Positions 1 through 12,136 of a stretch of 64,000 bases of DNA are shown here, piece after piece. Below the pieces are notes generated by a model, which did not search any database, was not told the DNA's origin, and saw nothing but the letters and a program-made list of their open reading frames with translations. Source of the stretch: Phoenix dactylifera. Lineage: Eukaryota > Streptophyta > Magnoliopsida > Arecales > Arecaceae. Numbering within the stretch: position 1 is the stretch's first letter; each line of letters opens with the position of its first letter. Position numbers and translations under genes: made by a program. The stretch lies in assembly GCF_009389715.1 (NCBI RefSeq), contig NC_052394.1, positions 22,322,899 to 22,386,898 of the forward strand, given 5' to 3'.

Positions 1-3000
1 AGATAAAATGAATTGACTGGAATACCAAGATTATTATGTTTTTAATAATTAAAAAAAAGCCAACGAGACGGACTTCAGTTGTTGACAGGTCAAAATTTGA
101 TTGATTGCATTGGTGAGTTTGGTGGGAAGAGGTAGGTTCAGACGTTTAGAAAATTACAGCATAGTTTATTAATTGTCATTGGTTTGCAAGATGGTCTGTT
201 TCATGCTTGAGCTATAAGTTAACGAAGTGAGTGATTTTGTTTGCATTGACTTAGGCAACTTGATGTAGCATGAAAAGTATTGCCCGTGTGAAGGAAGGTT
301 TAGAACTACCAAATAGCTAGGACTTTTCAATACTTTGGTAGTTCTAAACTTCCTTCACACAAGCAATAGTTTGACCAATACAAACTGATATACATCATAT
401 ATGATAAACAATATCCATACAATTTTGACCTTCCTAGCTACCTCCTTAGATTTTCTTAATAAATAAATCATCAAACCAGTGCCAAAAAAGACTTCCCAAT
501 TTTGAATTATCTATATTAGCTGAGATTTCAATACGTCGCATCTGATATACCAGTTGTATTTTAGAAAATATTAGTGTTTTCTAAAAAATTTCTATCTTCC
601 ACCGCAGCCGATCAAGATCCCAGTCCATCTTACTTGATTGCCAAGATAATTGAAATGTCAATTTTTAAAATACTTGCAAAATATGAAGCAACAGTGTACA
701 TGCATGATTGAGCCACATTAATATAAAGGACAATTAGGTCTCAGTTTTTGATTGAGCCATCTCATGTTAGGAAGAAGACAAGCCACTTTCCATGGCGTAA
801 GTTGGCAAAGGGACTGCACCAATCTTAGCAGCCTAGATGTGAACATTTGTTCTTCTGATGAGGACTAGAAGCAGACGGATTGGAACTGCACTCGTCTGGC
901 TTTTCCATCAAGGATGCATTATTGTATGGAAGCAATAGGCACTCATTTTGACACGTTGATGCCGCCCATCACGCCCTTATCCTTTTAACATGAGTTTCAC
1001 TTGAAGAAGCTCCTCTCTAGAAGCTGGTAGCCATTACTAGAACTAACAGGAAGGGCACGCGTCCATATTATTTTGACAATGTTAATGGCGTAAGGGAACC
1101 AAGATTCTTGAAGTGATGACTGATAACGAGATGAATATAGATATGGAATCATTTGTCTGGCCAAATAAGAAAGTTGGAGGCATGTTAAAATCTCAATTGA
1201 TGTATACCAATTGACACTAAATGCAGTTCTAACCATTAAGATAATACGAGAAAATTTTTAAAAAAAGTATTAATTAGGGCCAGTATTTTTCACATAAATT
1301 GTATTGGTTATTAGTTTGTATGGAAATGATATCTTAAATGAGATGGATATGGTAATTTAAAAATGGTGAGACTTGTTTGAAGATGATATCTCCTTTGCTC
1401 CAGCCTTGGAAGAGAAGGGAAGTGAAGCCAAAAAAAGCGTGGCTCAATCAGCACACGGATGCAAAACTAACCAAATCCCATGACGGGATCAGTTCCTTAG
1501 CTCTATCCCTTTCAATGTGATGCCAAGGACGGTTCTGAAAAGAGTAGTGAGTAAGCATTCTTATCCCTAAAGCAACAAAGCCAAAATGGCTAGCTGGTGA
1601 TACATGTAGATGTGTGCAAGCAAAACCTCATCTTCCGTGTTTTGACTTTCCAAGTAGTTTCTCAACCAAGTAGTGTCATCAAAGCAATAACAACAACACT
1701 CTTGTTACATAAAGAATTAGCTGCCTTAACTATATGGACAACTTAGTTATACCCTCACTATTCTAGGAAAACTACTATTTTCTCTCTGACTTTATGCACA
1801 TCTACATCTATATGATACTAGATTCAGGTTAGGTATTATAAAATGGGATGTTCAACCTGTTATATATGTGTTCGATGCAAGACATCCGAATGCACCGGCG
1901 ACTAAATGGATGGAAAATTTTGAATGATAAACTAGGAAGTGGTTAACCGGCCGACGTCCACATTAAACCAGTACTCTATCTACTAAACTACTTATAAGTC
2001 ATTATCTTCCTACATGTTGCATAGGCATGCTGATCTTCAATTTGTGTATGGTTGTAAGTAATTTTTTTAGCGGAGAAGCATGTTTTAGAGCTGATGATAG
2101 TTTGTGAAAACGAGTAGTAGTGATGGAAGTCTTGAAGTAGGCACATGGGAACACCTACTTCCCTGTATTAATTAATGCGATGATTGCTTGCACTACCCAA
2201 TTTTAGATTTTGGTAGGGAATGAAAACACCCCCACCAAATGAATGTGACTTGTACCAACATAGGCTAGAATAATCACGCACATCCGTCCAGGGATTTAAC
2301 AAAAGAAAAGAAGAAAAAAAAATCGACCTAAACATTGCGCAAATTATACGCTAAGAGACATGAGAGTTGTGGTATATTGCTAAATAATATGTGAATTTCT
2401 CGCATCTCAATGTGTAATGTGAGAAGTGGTCCGAAGAATGTTGGACCTAATCAACCTCCTTCGTTAAGCAACGGATGGCAATCTAAACTACTGATTTTGC
2501 GAGCACGTTTCGTGCCATCGTACTAAGATGCTCAAATACGTAATCATTGACATCTTTGTTCCTCCTCGAACTAAGATTAAGAAGAATTCTTATTAATCCA
2601 ATATTGTTCTTTTTCGAGTCACAAGATGGATGTAGGTTATAATTCAATGAAATGAGATGGCATGGTCAACAAGATATGGCAACACTTTACTTCCTCCCTA
2701 TTCCATCAAGAAAAAAAAAAAAAATATGGCAGCACTCTTCGTGGATGAAGTACTGCAAGCTACCCTCAGCAAATTGGTTATTATTTGAAGCTACCTCAAC
2801 ATTAGTTGCCCTTTTTACTAACTCTGGTGGAGATCAAGAAAACCCATCTGATTTGACAAAGAAGGCTATAGATTAGTGAATGGAATCCCCCTGACAACCT
2901 CATTGACTTTGTAGAGCTACTCCGTTAGTTCCATCCAACTCCAAAGTCTATAGCAGCCTACCTATAAGAAACCAACCAAATGGGAATTAATTATATATAT

Positions 3001-4016
3001 ACACAGTGGAAGGGAAGACCGCAAGCACCTGGGAATTACCTCTCTCTTCAATGACGCCACATATATTTAAATAAATTTAAACAAATGGAGAAACTAATTT
3101 CTATATTCTCATTTGACTGCAATTTAATTATGAGAGCTTGTTGACCGAAAGTTCCATTCATGGTTATCTTTTCCAATTTCTAGTCCTCTGCTCGAGAAGA
3201 CTAAACAAGGTAAAAGTTTATATAAATTACGAATTCTATGAGCTAAAAATCAACTATAAAATGGACAGGCCCTTTGGGTAGATGTTCGTCAAACCAAGGC
3301 CTGGAAAATTTTTTTGTTAAACAAATCATTATAGATAATTCTACTGAATCAAATATTTATCTAATGGATTATAGAGCTGCACGTCTCCAGAGCAACGCAG
3401 GTATTGATCTTTGACTCGAGAGCAAAGAAAGACAAAAGGAGGTATCTATCGAGCAACGGCAATCTTCTTAACCATCCATCCAATAATAATATTTTTTAAT
3501 ATATAGACTCTCTATCTGACAGTAGGAAGCGAATAGCTGGGGTTGGCGTTCAAATTAATGCTTTCCATCTAACAGCACATTCCTTTCCAATTCCAAAGCA
3601 CTGGACTTTAATAAACTTTAATGAAAAGTCTAACTGGGACCTTCATTTTCTAGAGCACCACTCCGGGTTTCAAAGACGTGTGGTGCTCTTCTCCATCACA
3701 CCTTCTTCTCTGAAGAATCTTATCGTTAAAACAAAACTAAAGAAAAGAAAAGAAACCTTCTTCTTTGAAGAATAAAAAAAGAACAAAGAGAGTGGATCAG
3801 AAATGGATACTAGTCGTTCTTTATCAAGAGCAAGTGAACACCATCTTCGCGCGAAAGTACCATAGAAAAATGAGCTAATCGTTCTCTCTTCTTATCACCT
3901 TTTACACTCACAAAGTGGTTCCGGTCTGTTTGCATTTCAAAGAACTACAGTAGAGACAGCTCTTCTTTGAAAAAAAGAACAAAAAAGTAGAGATGGCTCC
4001 ATGGGACTTTTGCCAT
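1..4016. other. Intergenic DNA, no gene seen
   Basis: AT-rich sequence with only short, uncharacteristic open frames. I see no exon chain, conserved motif or RNA gene. A 37-bp inverted repeat near the left end is listed separately. The right end is the hAT insertion site. Confidence 0.6.
276..370. repeat. Near-perfect inverted repeat (hairpin), about 37-bp arms
   Basis: The left arm (276-313) and right arm (334-370) are reverse complements apart from a few differences, with a loop of about 20 bases. The shared core reads GTGTGAAGGAAG followed by TTTAGAACTACCAAA. A transcript could fold into a hairpin of pre-miRNA size. It could equally be a very small foldback element. I do not recognise the arm as a known microRNA and found no target-site duplication. 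Confidence 0.7.
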
Positions 4017-4024
4017 CTAGAATG

Positions 4025-4937
4025 CAGGGGCGGCCCAATACATTTGGGGGCCTAAGGCGAATCCAATGAATGAGGCCTTTTTTTTAATAATAAATTTTTT
4101 TAATAAATATAAAATATTAAAAAAATGATATGAAAATGGATAGCTATCAAGTACACTATTTCAACAAAGGTACATAAATCTAACAAAGATAGGCCAGAAA
4201 TCTTTTTAATTTAATATTATTTTTGAATAGAAATGCAGAAAAGTAATTATCCTAAAAGAAGGGCCATAAAATTGATTAAATAACTGAGATAATGCTTGGC
4301 AATTTTGTTTATCAAGTCAAGCAAGAGCGGAATAGGAAAAGGTCATCCCATGGCACTTCATGGTCAAGGTAAAGAAAAGAATTTCTCCAGGAGCTTCTCT
4401 ATAAGAGAAAGTAGGGGCATTATGGGAAATTGACTCCATCTAATTAATAAAAGTCCCATCCCTCCATCTCCCCTTCAAGTGAGTACCCAAGCAGCAACCG
4501 CAACATCACAGCACAGCAGCCATTCAACCCCCTCCCTCCTTCTCTCTCTACCACCTAAGAGGGGAGAAGAAACCGAGAGGAGAAAATTAAAAGAATCTCC
4601 ACCCTCCAAGAAGTCCATTTCCAATCCCCCTTTCTTCCTGATGGCCCAGCTGGATCAGGAGTAATGTGAGGGAAGGAAAACCAAGACCAAAACCAAACAA
4701 GAGAAGGGATGAAAGGTAAGAGTGGCTTCAGGCGTGTATCAAGCCAACCAAATCCCTCCTCTCTCTCTCTCTCTCCATCCAAAACAAAACTACCGTCCCC
4801 AACTTCCTAAATTTCCCCTCTGCAGGCCAAGAAACTCTCCACCTCCCTTCCATCAAGGGGGAAGACTCGTAGCCAGCTCATCCCGTTTTATATGGGGCCT
4901 TTGCTTCCTTTTGGTCACGGTCCCTCCCTCCCTCCCT

Positions 4938-4991
<54 letters not shown>

Positions 4992-5065
4992 ACCTTCCGG
5001 GGGCCTTCCGTTGGCCCGGGGCCTTAGGCGACCGCCTCAGTCGCCTAAGGCTCGGGCCGGCCCTG
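4025..5065. mobile_element. Non-autonomous hAT-type DNA transposon, 1041 bp
   Basis: The left end reads CAGGGGCGGCCC and the inverted right end CAGGGCCGGCCC, a match of 11 of 12 bases. Both ends then carry a GCCTTAGGCGA/GCCTAAGGCGA subterminal motif. The element is flanked by an exact 8-bp duplication, CTAGAATG, at 4017-4024 and 5066-5073. An 8-bp duplication and CAGGG-type termini are the hAT signature. No transposase frame is present, so movement would need a transposase from elsewhere. The right end also holds a local palindrome (about 5022-5051). The interior is unusual: a CT-rich stretch resembling a plant 5' leader, ending in a long TCCC/CT microsatellite, so it may carry captured host sequence. 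Confidence 0.88.
4921..4989. repeat. TCCC/CT microsatellite inside the hAT element
   Basis: A (TCCC)n run of about 24 bases passes directly into an uninterrupted (CT)n run of about 46 bases. It lies in the right part of the hAT element and is probably length-variable. Confidence 0.95.
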
Positions 5066-5073
5066 CTAGAATG

Positions 5074-6850
5074 GATGGAGATACCCAACCAACTCCCGGC
5101 CTCCACCCCACCATGAGGTACCAAACAAAGCTCCCAACCTACAGCAATGGTAACGTGTGTTGCGTGCCTCGAGGGATCTCAGGTGTCCCACTCGATCGTG
5201 ACCAGGATTCATGACTTCAAGAGAGTGAAAAGGTTTCAGTGTGGCTCGTGTAAAATGTTAATCTTTTACTTGGAGGATCTAGACACGTGTTAAATGTTAA
5301 GTTAGGTGGAAAGGAACAAAATGAAAAAGATTTATGCTTGTCCACTGGAGCCTGGAGGTGATTAGTGACCACAACGAAAGGTTTATGATGAATTACAAAT
5401 TAAGCTATGTGCACTCCAAATCTCACTCCTAGTTAGTATGATGTATGAGTATGATATGATTGATTGCATATTTCCTCAGAAATATACAAATTTTTTTTTT
5501 TTTGGCTAATATTTACTTGGTACTGAAGCATGACTATTTTATATATTATTACAAAAAAAATGAAAAGCATAGCTTTATGACCAACAGACAAGTAGTGCTA
5601 TGAAAAAGCAGTTGTTACGTGCTTTCTGAAAGTCGTGTGTAGACTGGAATTAGTATACCATATAGAAGGATTGGTAGCAAGCAACTTTTCATGTGCACAT
5701 AGCCGGTGACTAACTACATGCAAGCCATGCATGAAAAACCAGCTGTTATGTGCTTCCATAATATGTATTGTTGATCCATTTCCTAATAGCAGTTTGAACT
5801 TTTTAGATCTAGCAATTAGTTAACAGCATAAGATTTTTTAAATGAGTACTATTATTACACTAATCGAAGTACGTTCTACCTCCAAATCAGAGGTATGGAG
5901 TAATATTAGTACTAAATTCTGGTATCCTTATGAAATCAAGACGCACATAATTTGCACATCAAAAGCAGGAAAAATATTCCTCTACAAATTATGTTCATAC
6001 TGTAGTATGATTGAAACATTAATTTCTAGATCAAATATAGAAGCAAGAGATACTTGCTCCTATACTCCATGCAGAAGAAATTCAAGCTCCAAGGTAACAT
6101 TTTGACCACTTAATTTACTTATAACCTCCTTAGAAATTGCAGCAAATAATTTACTACTAGCATGTCAGAATGGTGGTGGTACCTTAAAAAATGCTAAAAT
6201 AATATGAACATCTAATTAAGAAAAGATATAATTGGTATATAACTCCTTTACTGTTTGATAATATTTAGCAGCTTACATGTGCCAATGAATAGATATGCAA
6301 ATAAAATTTGGAGTTGTGAATTAGTAAATATCACACCATACATCTCCGATGCAATCATCGACCGAATAGATAAATTATTTTATTAAGGTACTGCATCTAC
6401 TTTTGTACTAAATACATCGTAGATTTAGAATGAAATGAATCCATCTAATAATTCCATCTAGAAATAAATTCTTGTAGGATGATCTCAGTGCACCCAATAA
6501 TTGCTTCTATTATTGGCCATAGCACAACGATTACACAGCACCCGACACGTTTCACCCGTTTTCTCTCGTCCTCTTCTGGTCTAGTGGTATAACTGCCAAA
6601 CCCAATCTGCTGACGTGGTTTCGAACCAAAGAAAGTTCCGGTTCTAGAAGGGGAAGACTCCAAAAAAATTTTAAAACCACCGCATATTAATAACTTGTGA
6701 CCGCCACTGCCGTCGCGCTCCAAATTCGTTTGCGCCCTCGTCACCACGAGCTCAGAATTACGTGTCAACCAGGTAACAAGAAGCCCAGTCCCGGTTCGGC
6801 CGCATGCCACCTAAGGAACGAAAACAGCTTGCTTCACACCTTCCCTTGCG
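5074..6850. other. Intergenic DNA and distal promoter of the zinc-finger gene
   Basis: No coding exon is supported. The last 300 bases before the zinc-finger TATA box contain an ACGTGTC (ABRE-like) core at 6760-6766, overlapped by an inverted W-box core (GTCAA). These fit a stress-inducible gene, but such short motifs also occur by chance. Confidence 0.5.
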
Positions 6851-6862
6851 ACCAAAGGAGCC

Positions 6863-6870
6863 TATAAATA
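6863..6870 (+). promoter_or_regulatory. TATA box of the ZAT-like gene
   Basis: TATAAATA lies 129-136 bases before the start codon. It is followed by a short CT-rich tract suited to transcription start near 6890-6900, giving a 5' leader of about 100 bases. Confidence 0.75.
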
Positions 6871-6998
6871 TAGAGAGTCTTATCCTCTCTCATCACCCAC
6901 CCATTCTTCAATCATCGCCTTCTGAATCCACCCAGCCTAGCAGCGAGCTCTTTCCTTGATTATATATACGTTTTACGATTCTTTTAGTTCTCTGAGAC

Positions 6999-7517
6999 AT
7001 GAAGAGATTTAGATTCGGAGGAGAAGAAGTCGAGAGCATGAACATGGCGAATGTATTGATGCTGCTCTCTCGAGGAGGAGGCGGCGGCGGCGGTGGCAGC
7101 GGCGAAGAGAGTGAGCACTCGGCGCAGACATCGCCGGGCCGAGTTTTCGAGTGCAAGACGTGCAACCGCCAGTTCCCTTCGTTCCAAGCGCTTGGCGGCC
7201 ACCGGGCGAGCCACAAGAAGCCAAGGCTCATGGCTGAGGGCCAGCTGCAGGGCGGCCTCGCGAAGCCGAGGGTCCACGAGTGCTCCATATGCGGGCTTGA
7301 GTTCGCCATCGGGCAGGCCTTGGGAGGCCACATGCGGCGGCACCGGGCGGCGACCGAGGGGTTCGGCCATGGCCTTGTGGAGAAGAAGCCCGAGGGCCGG
7401 AGGGTGTTGTCCTTGGATCTCAACCTGCCGCCGTCGGAGAACGATATTGAGTGCCGGAAAATTGGCTTTGGGATTGAGATTGTAGATAAGATTCCCATGG
7501 TGGATTGTTTGCATTGA
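6999..7517 (+). CDS. C2H2 zinc-finger repressor, ZAT11/ZAT12-like
   Basis: Intronless gene for a 172-aa nuclear protein of the plant C1-2i zinc-finger class. Finger 1 has C52, C55, H68 and H72; finger 2 has C95, C98, H111 and H115. Both carry the plant-specific QALGGH helix (63-68 and 106-111). A DLNLPP EAR repression motif sits at 140-145, the usual place for this class, and a short hydrophobic L-box-like stretch lies near 15-24. A run of eight glycines (26-33) is local embellishment. Size and architecture match ZAT11, ZAT12 and ZAT18, small stress-induced repressors that bind A(G/C)T-type sites and recruit TOPLESS-type corepressors. The start is the first ATG after the TATA box and fits family length. 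Assignment to a single orthologue is not possible by eye. Confidence 0.93.
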   Translation: MKRFRFGGEEVESMNMANVLMLLSRGGGGGGGGSGEESEHSAQTSPGRVFECKTCNRQFPSFQALGGHRASHKKPRLMAEGQLQGGLAKPRVHECSICGLEFAIGQALGGHMRRHRAATEGFGHGLVEKKPEGRRVLSLDLNLPPSENDIECRKIGFGIEIVDKIPMVDCLH

Positions 7518-10455
7518 TCTCTACCATGAGGCCTTGCTTCGTTTGTATTGGTTTGTTTTCTTCTTTTTATAAATATTATTAATTACCAGCTGCATCATAT
7601 GTTTGAGAATAGTTTCATCTCCTCATATCCTCATGGTAACGAATTAAAAATGTCGGCAAGAGTATGATGCTTGCCCTGTTCAAATCATGGTGTGAGCTGA
7701 GACCTTATACTTGGCCAATTTAAATTAATTTCCGGTTCATCTCCTCGTTACAAAGCAAACACTTTTCGTCACCGCATCACCCCATGGGATATTGTCACGG
7801 TTTCTGAATTAATAATTAGATTTTTTGTCCCAAAATATGAATTAAAAAAAACAAAGCTGCATGGAGAACAAAATGGTTTTTCCGCAGCAAATGATATTTT
7901 TATGGGGATAGGAAAGCACTTTTTTAAAAAAAAAAATAATAAAAAAAAGAAAAGAAAAGTTAAATTTAGCAGCACTATTTTTGTTGCTACGAAATTTCAT
8001 CATGCTTGGTGAAAAAGGTATATATTGTTGATATATATAAAAGTCATGGTTTCGGATGGAAGGCATAAATTTTACATGATGGATGGCATAAGATTACTTG
8101 ACTCTACCTGTACAACTGTTTCGGTGTATTTAAAGAATCGCAAAGTAATTATTCCTCTTTGATAGCAAATAAAAATTGCTGTAACAACTAAATTTTTTTT
8201 ATTTTCATTTAATTTTCCTCGTTATCATTAGTAGTATTTGAAATAACTCGTTTAATCGACTGGGACCAAGAAAAGTATGTCCACAAGCTAAACAGGCCAT
8301 TTCTTCACATAAAAGTGCAGGGGATTTTTACTGACACTGCTAGACGTGCACATAAGCTGTATTATCTGTCTCATGATTTTGGTTGATTACAACAATTCCT
8401 CGTTCTAAAATGGATGTTTCTTGATGTTCTATTAGCTCTAATATCCAATATAAAATCTTTAAGTGATGATTTGGGGTATCTATGACTGATCCTCCCATCT
8501 GAGCCATCCAAGAAAATCCAGTGAGATCGAACAATATGATGTGATATTGGATGTGAATTCAGTTTCGATTTTCTCGACTTAATATTCTTTACATTTCCGT
8601 TTTCTCAAATTCTTAGAAAGAATCTACTAATCAAGAAAAAAAGACTAATCAAGAACATCACATCGATGACTGCATTTGTTAGTGCAAAAAAGACTAATCA
8701 AGAACATAGTTGGATGCAAAGTGATTGATTGATTAATGAAATACGTGCCATTCACTACCACCATGACTTTGAGCTTCCTTTCTGTCTATACAGTCAGGAG
8801 GATTTCTTGCTGGATTGTTTAAGATATCTAACTGTTCATGTGGGAAGCTCCCAAGCACCTGCCCCTTGAATTAAAATCTGTTGAATAGTTGACAAGGAGA
8901 CATTTTGGAGCGTTGGCTCCTTCAACTTTGTTACGCCTTACAACTTCACATTCATGCAAGGAAGTCATCATAACGGCTGTTGTTCCTTGATTACATCTGT
9001 CCTGTTGCTAATGAAGCCATCTAGTTCAAAGGCAAAGGCCCATCTTCGATGAAATTACCGGTCTTGATGAAATGGCCTTAGTCTTCCCTAAAAGAAGCAC
9101 AATAATCCATTAAAGATGGATTAGAGAAGATTTTATGGTTAGGTTTAGGCAGAATATTGAGTCCGCATCTTTCACCTTCTTAAGATGGTTAGAACTGTTC
9201 TTGGGTCCAAGTTTTTCCTGAAGAATTATCAGGCAAGATATGACTGATGGTTTATGAGCATAGACAGTTATTATCGTCTCCAGCGTTCTCACATTGGGAT
9301 GGCTCAGAATTGCGACGTCTCAAGCCTTGTTTAGGCTCCAGAAAGTTGGATTGGGCTTGTGTGTGGTGTCGAGAAAGATGATCTCTAGATCATCTCTAAG
9401 GTTGAAACGGAAGCAAGATAGAGGTGGAGGAAGGTGAAGGACAGTGGAGTTGAGCGCAAGAGAGGAACCATGGTTGATCGTTTTCTAAATTTCCTCGTAT
9501 AGGCTCAAAGACCAGCAGAACGAACTACTGCGCCGTAGCTGGATTAGATGAGGGTAGAGATCATCTTTGGTCAATTACAAGGACGCAACCCGAAGTCTCC
9601 AATTGGACAATTAGCCTTCGGGAAGAAAGCGGAGGACGACTGCTAGTTTACTTTTCTATGCCCATCCGAATGCAGAAATAACCGAACTTGCGGCCCAAGA
9701 TTTTGCCATGTCCGGTCAAGGTCCAAAAGTCGCAACTACGCGTTCCTAAATATTGGAACATGCGATGGATTTGATAAACGTGCTCCAACTTTAGCAACGG
9801 ACCATGATGGGATGGTTCCGCGAGGTCAATGACAGGGGACCAAAGCTTCTTATCTGTGATGATACATGATTGAAGAAACACGTTTTTAACACGTTTGACT
9901 TCCAACCATAGTTTCCTGTACATTAAAACAAGTATCACCACGTTGATATCCAGATCCAGCTGGGGTATGGCCTGGTGACTAAAACCTAGAAGTTTAAATT
10001 AATATTTGAAAAGGAAAAAAAAAAAAAACAGCATTTGGCTCTGACGCATATCCTGCATGAACCAAGATGCAACAATCAAGAAAAAAGAATGAAACTTATA
10101 CATAAGAAGTACGAGTTCTTTGAAAGTGTTCGGACAATTTATCATTTGTTCGCATGATATGGAACTATTTCTTTTTTTGATAATAATATGGAACTACTCC
10201 TTACCGCAATGATTTTGCTAGATCACCAGAGTCCTCATGCTGCCATAACCATGTATACTGCAAGGATCAAATAAGCAAGAGAACATTTTGTAAAGTTGGT
10301 ATACGTTTCCAAAATACAGCAGCAGAAATACACCACTGAATTCATTCAGCCAGTAAAAGACAATTACACGAGTTGATGCACATCAACTCCGGAAAAGGAA
10401 TGTGAAATTTCAGAGAACTTGCACACGTTTATTCTTGTTGGAACTGGAAGAAAGT
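7518..10455. other. Intergenic DNA between zinc-finger and OGDH genes
   Basis: The first 100 bases are the zinc-finger 3' UTR, with AT-rich polyadenylation-like sequence near 7565-7585. The rest shows no gene. A minus-strand open frame at 9648-9941 (97 codons) has no recognisable domain. A short direct repeat (AGACTAATCAAGAACAT) occurs near 8641 and 8691. Confidence 0.5.
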
Positions 10456-12099
10456 TCAGTATGGGTATCTAATTGGCTCTTGCTGCATTGACTTCTGAAT
10501 AATCTCGGTCTGCTCTTGCACATGAACAGAATAGAAACCAGTTGCTGTGGCAGCAGATGGTGCCCTTCCAACATAGTTAATGTCTTCTATAGTCCCTCTG
10601 CCAAGTGTCCTCATGGCAGTATACAAACGAGGGGCAACATAATGGTATGCGCCCATGTTCATTGGCTCTTCCTGGCACCAAACAATCTCTGCATCTGAAA
10701 AATACAAATAAATGGAAACAAAACTCAGTTACATACCATGAGAACCAGAACAATATAACTACTCAAATAGCCTAGCATATCAGTATAAATAATATATTCA
10801 TGAAACATACAGCTGCAGCCATGTCCTTAAGCAGGTGATTCAACGAAACATTGTCTCACAAAGAAACAGCAATGCAAGTAACATGGTTGCTACATGGGCA
10901 GATCCAAATCCATCGCGGTGATTACCAGAGTCAGTAGCTGAGTAAGCTCAGCTAGTTATATCCCAAGCCTCGGCTCATAAGATAGTCTCAAGAACCAGCC
11001 CTGTGCCTTCAAGCAGGCTCGTTGCAGTGGGCTCGTTGCAGGCTTGTGGCTCATTAAGGCTTGCATGTGTTTACTAAGGGCCTGTTTTAAATACTTAGGA
11101 GAAAATTCCTGTAATATATAAACCTACAAGAAGCCAGGTTACAATCTGTACGTTCGTTTCTTGAATCCAAAAGTAGGAAAATTAGTGGTTTGATATTTTC
11201 CAGAAAACAGAAATAAAGTATCTAACAGATTTATGACAGGAGATTAATTAGTATGGACGTAAATCAACTCAAAAGGCCACACTTTAGCCTGACAAGATGC
11301 TCCTGATGGAGCAAAACCATCCTAGGTCCTTATAAGTACACTTGATGGGCCAGTGTCTTGCAATGATTGTTATTTCTTCTGAGGAAAAGAATGGGCAGAG
11401 CCCAATCGATATATTAAAATAATGAAAAGAAGTCAATGTCCCGCATAGATTGTTGACAACACAACATGCGTTGAATAGGTGGCTTATGATAACTATTAAA
11501 TTCACTCTCCAGATGTGAAATATTCGCTGCAGTTATTTTTCTTTTAAGCCAATCTGTGTGTCAAAGGTGCAACATGCTTGTGACTAGGATGAAATGATTG
11601 TAAAGATAAGGTCATCCACTAACACCATGTTATCTAACAATTTGAATTGGATCTGGAGGTATGGCAGTATAATAATAAAGCTTAAGCAACTTTCAAACAG
11701 GCAATGCAAAGAATCTCATAAGAATGCCGACTTATCAATACAAAATGTGCGAGTGCATGCATGTTTCTTCAATTTCCACACAACTAATAACCATTCTGAT
11801 TTAAAGATAATATCTCATACTTGGATATCGCTTCAGTTCTCTCTGGATCAGGTCATATGGGAATGGGCAGAGCTGCTCAACTCTACAGATTGCAACATCC
11901 TTGCGATCCTTTTTCTTTCGTTCTTCATCCAGTTCATAATACAACTACATGATGACAAATGTGAGTAACAAGACTTATAATGCATTCAAAATGGTCACCG
12001 GAAAAGGAAGCACGTTTTCTTAGTAAGCCCTCGGAAGTGATGGTTCAGTTAGGCGCTAGAGATGGTACTGTAGAGTGTAGGCCCCCCCCCCCCCCAAAT

Positions 12100-12136
<37 letters not shown>

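Noticed and set aside
6570-6640. Possible tRNA gene
   Set aside because: A- and B-box-like motifs are present, but no acceptor stem or anticodon arm can be formed. It is kept only as a possible SINE relic.
6908-7514. Long minus-strand frames across the zinc-finger gene
   Set aside because: The + strand encodes two intact C2H2 fingers and an EAR motif. The antisense frames are by-products of GC-rich codons.
9648-9941. 97-codon minus-strand frame
   Set aside because: No domain, no promoter or splice context, and no codon bias like the neighbouring genes.
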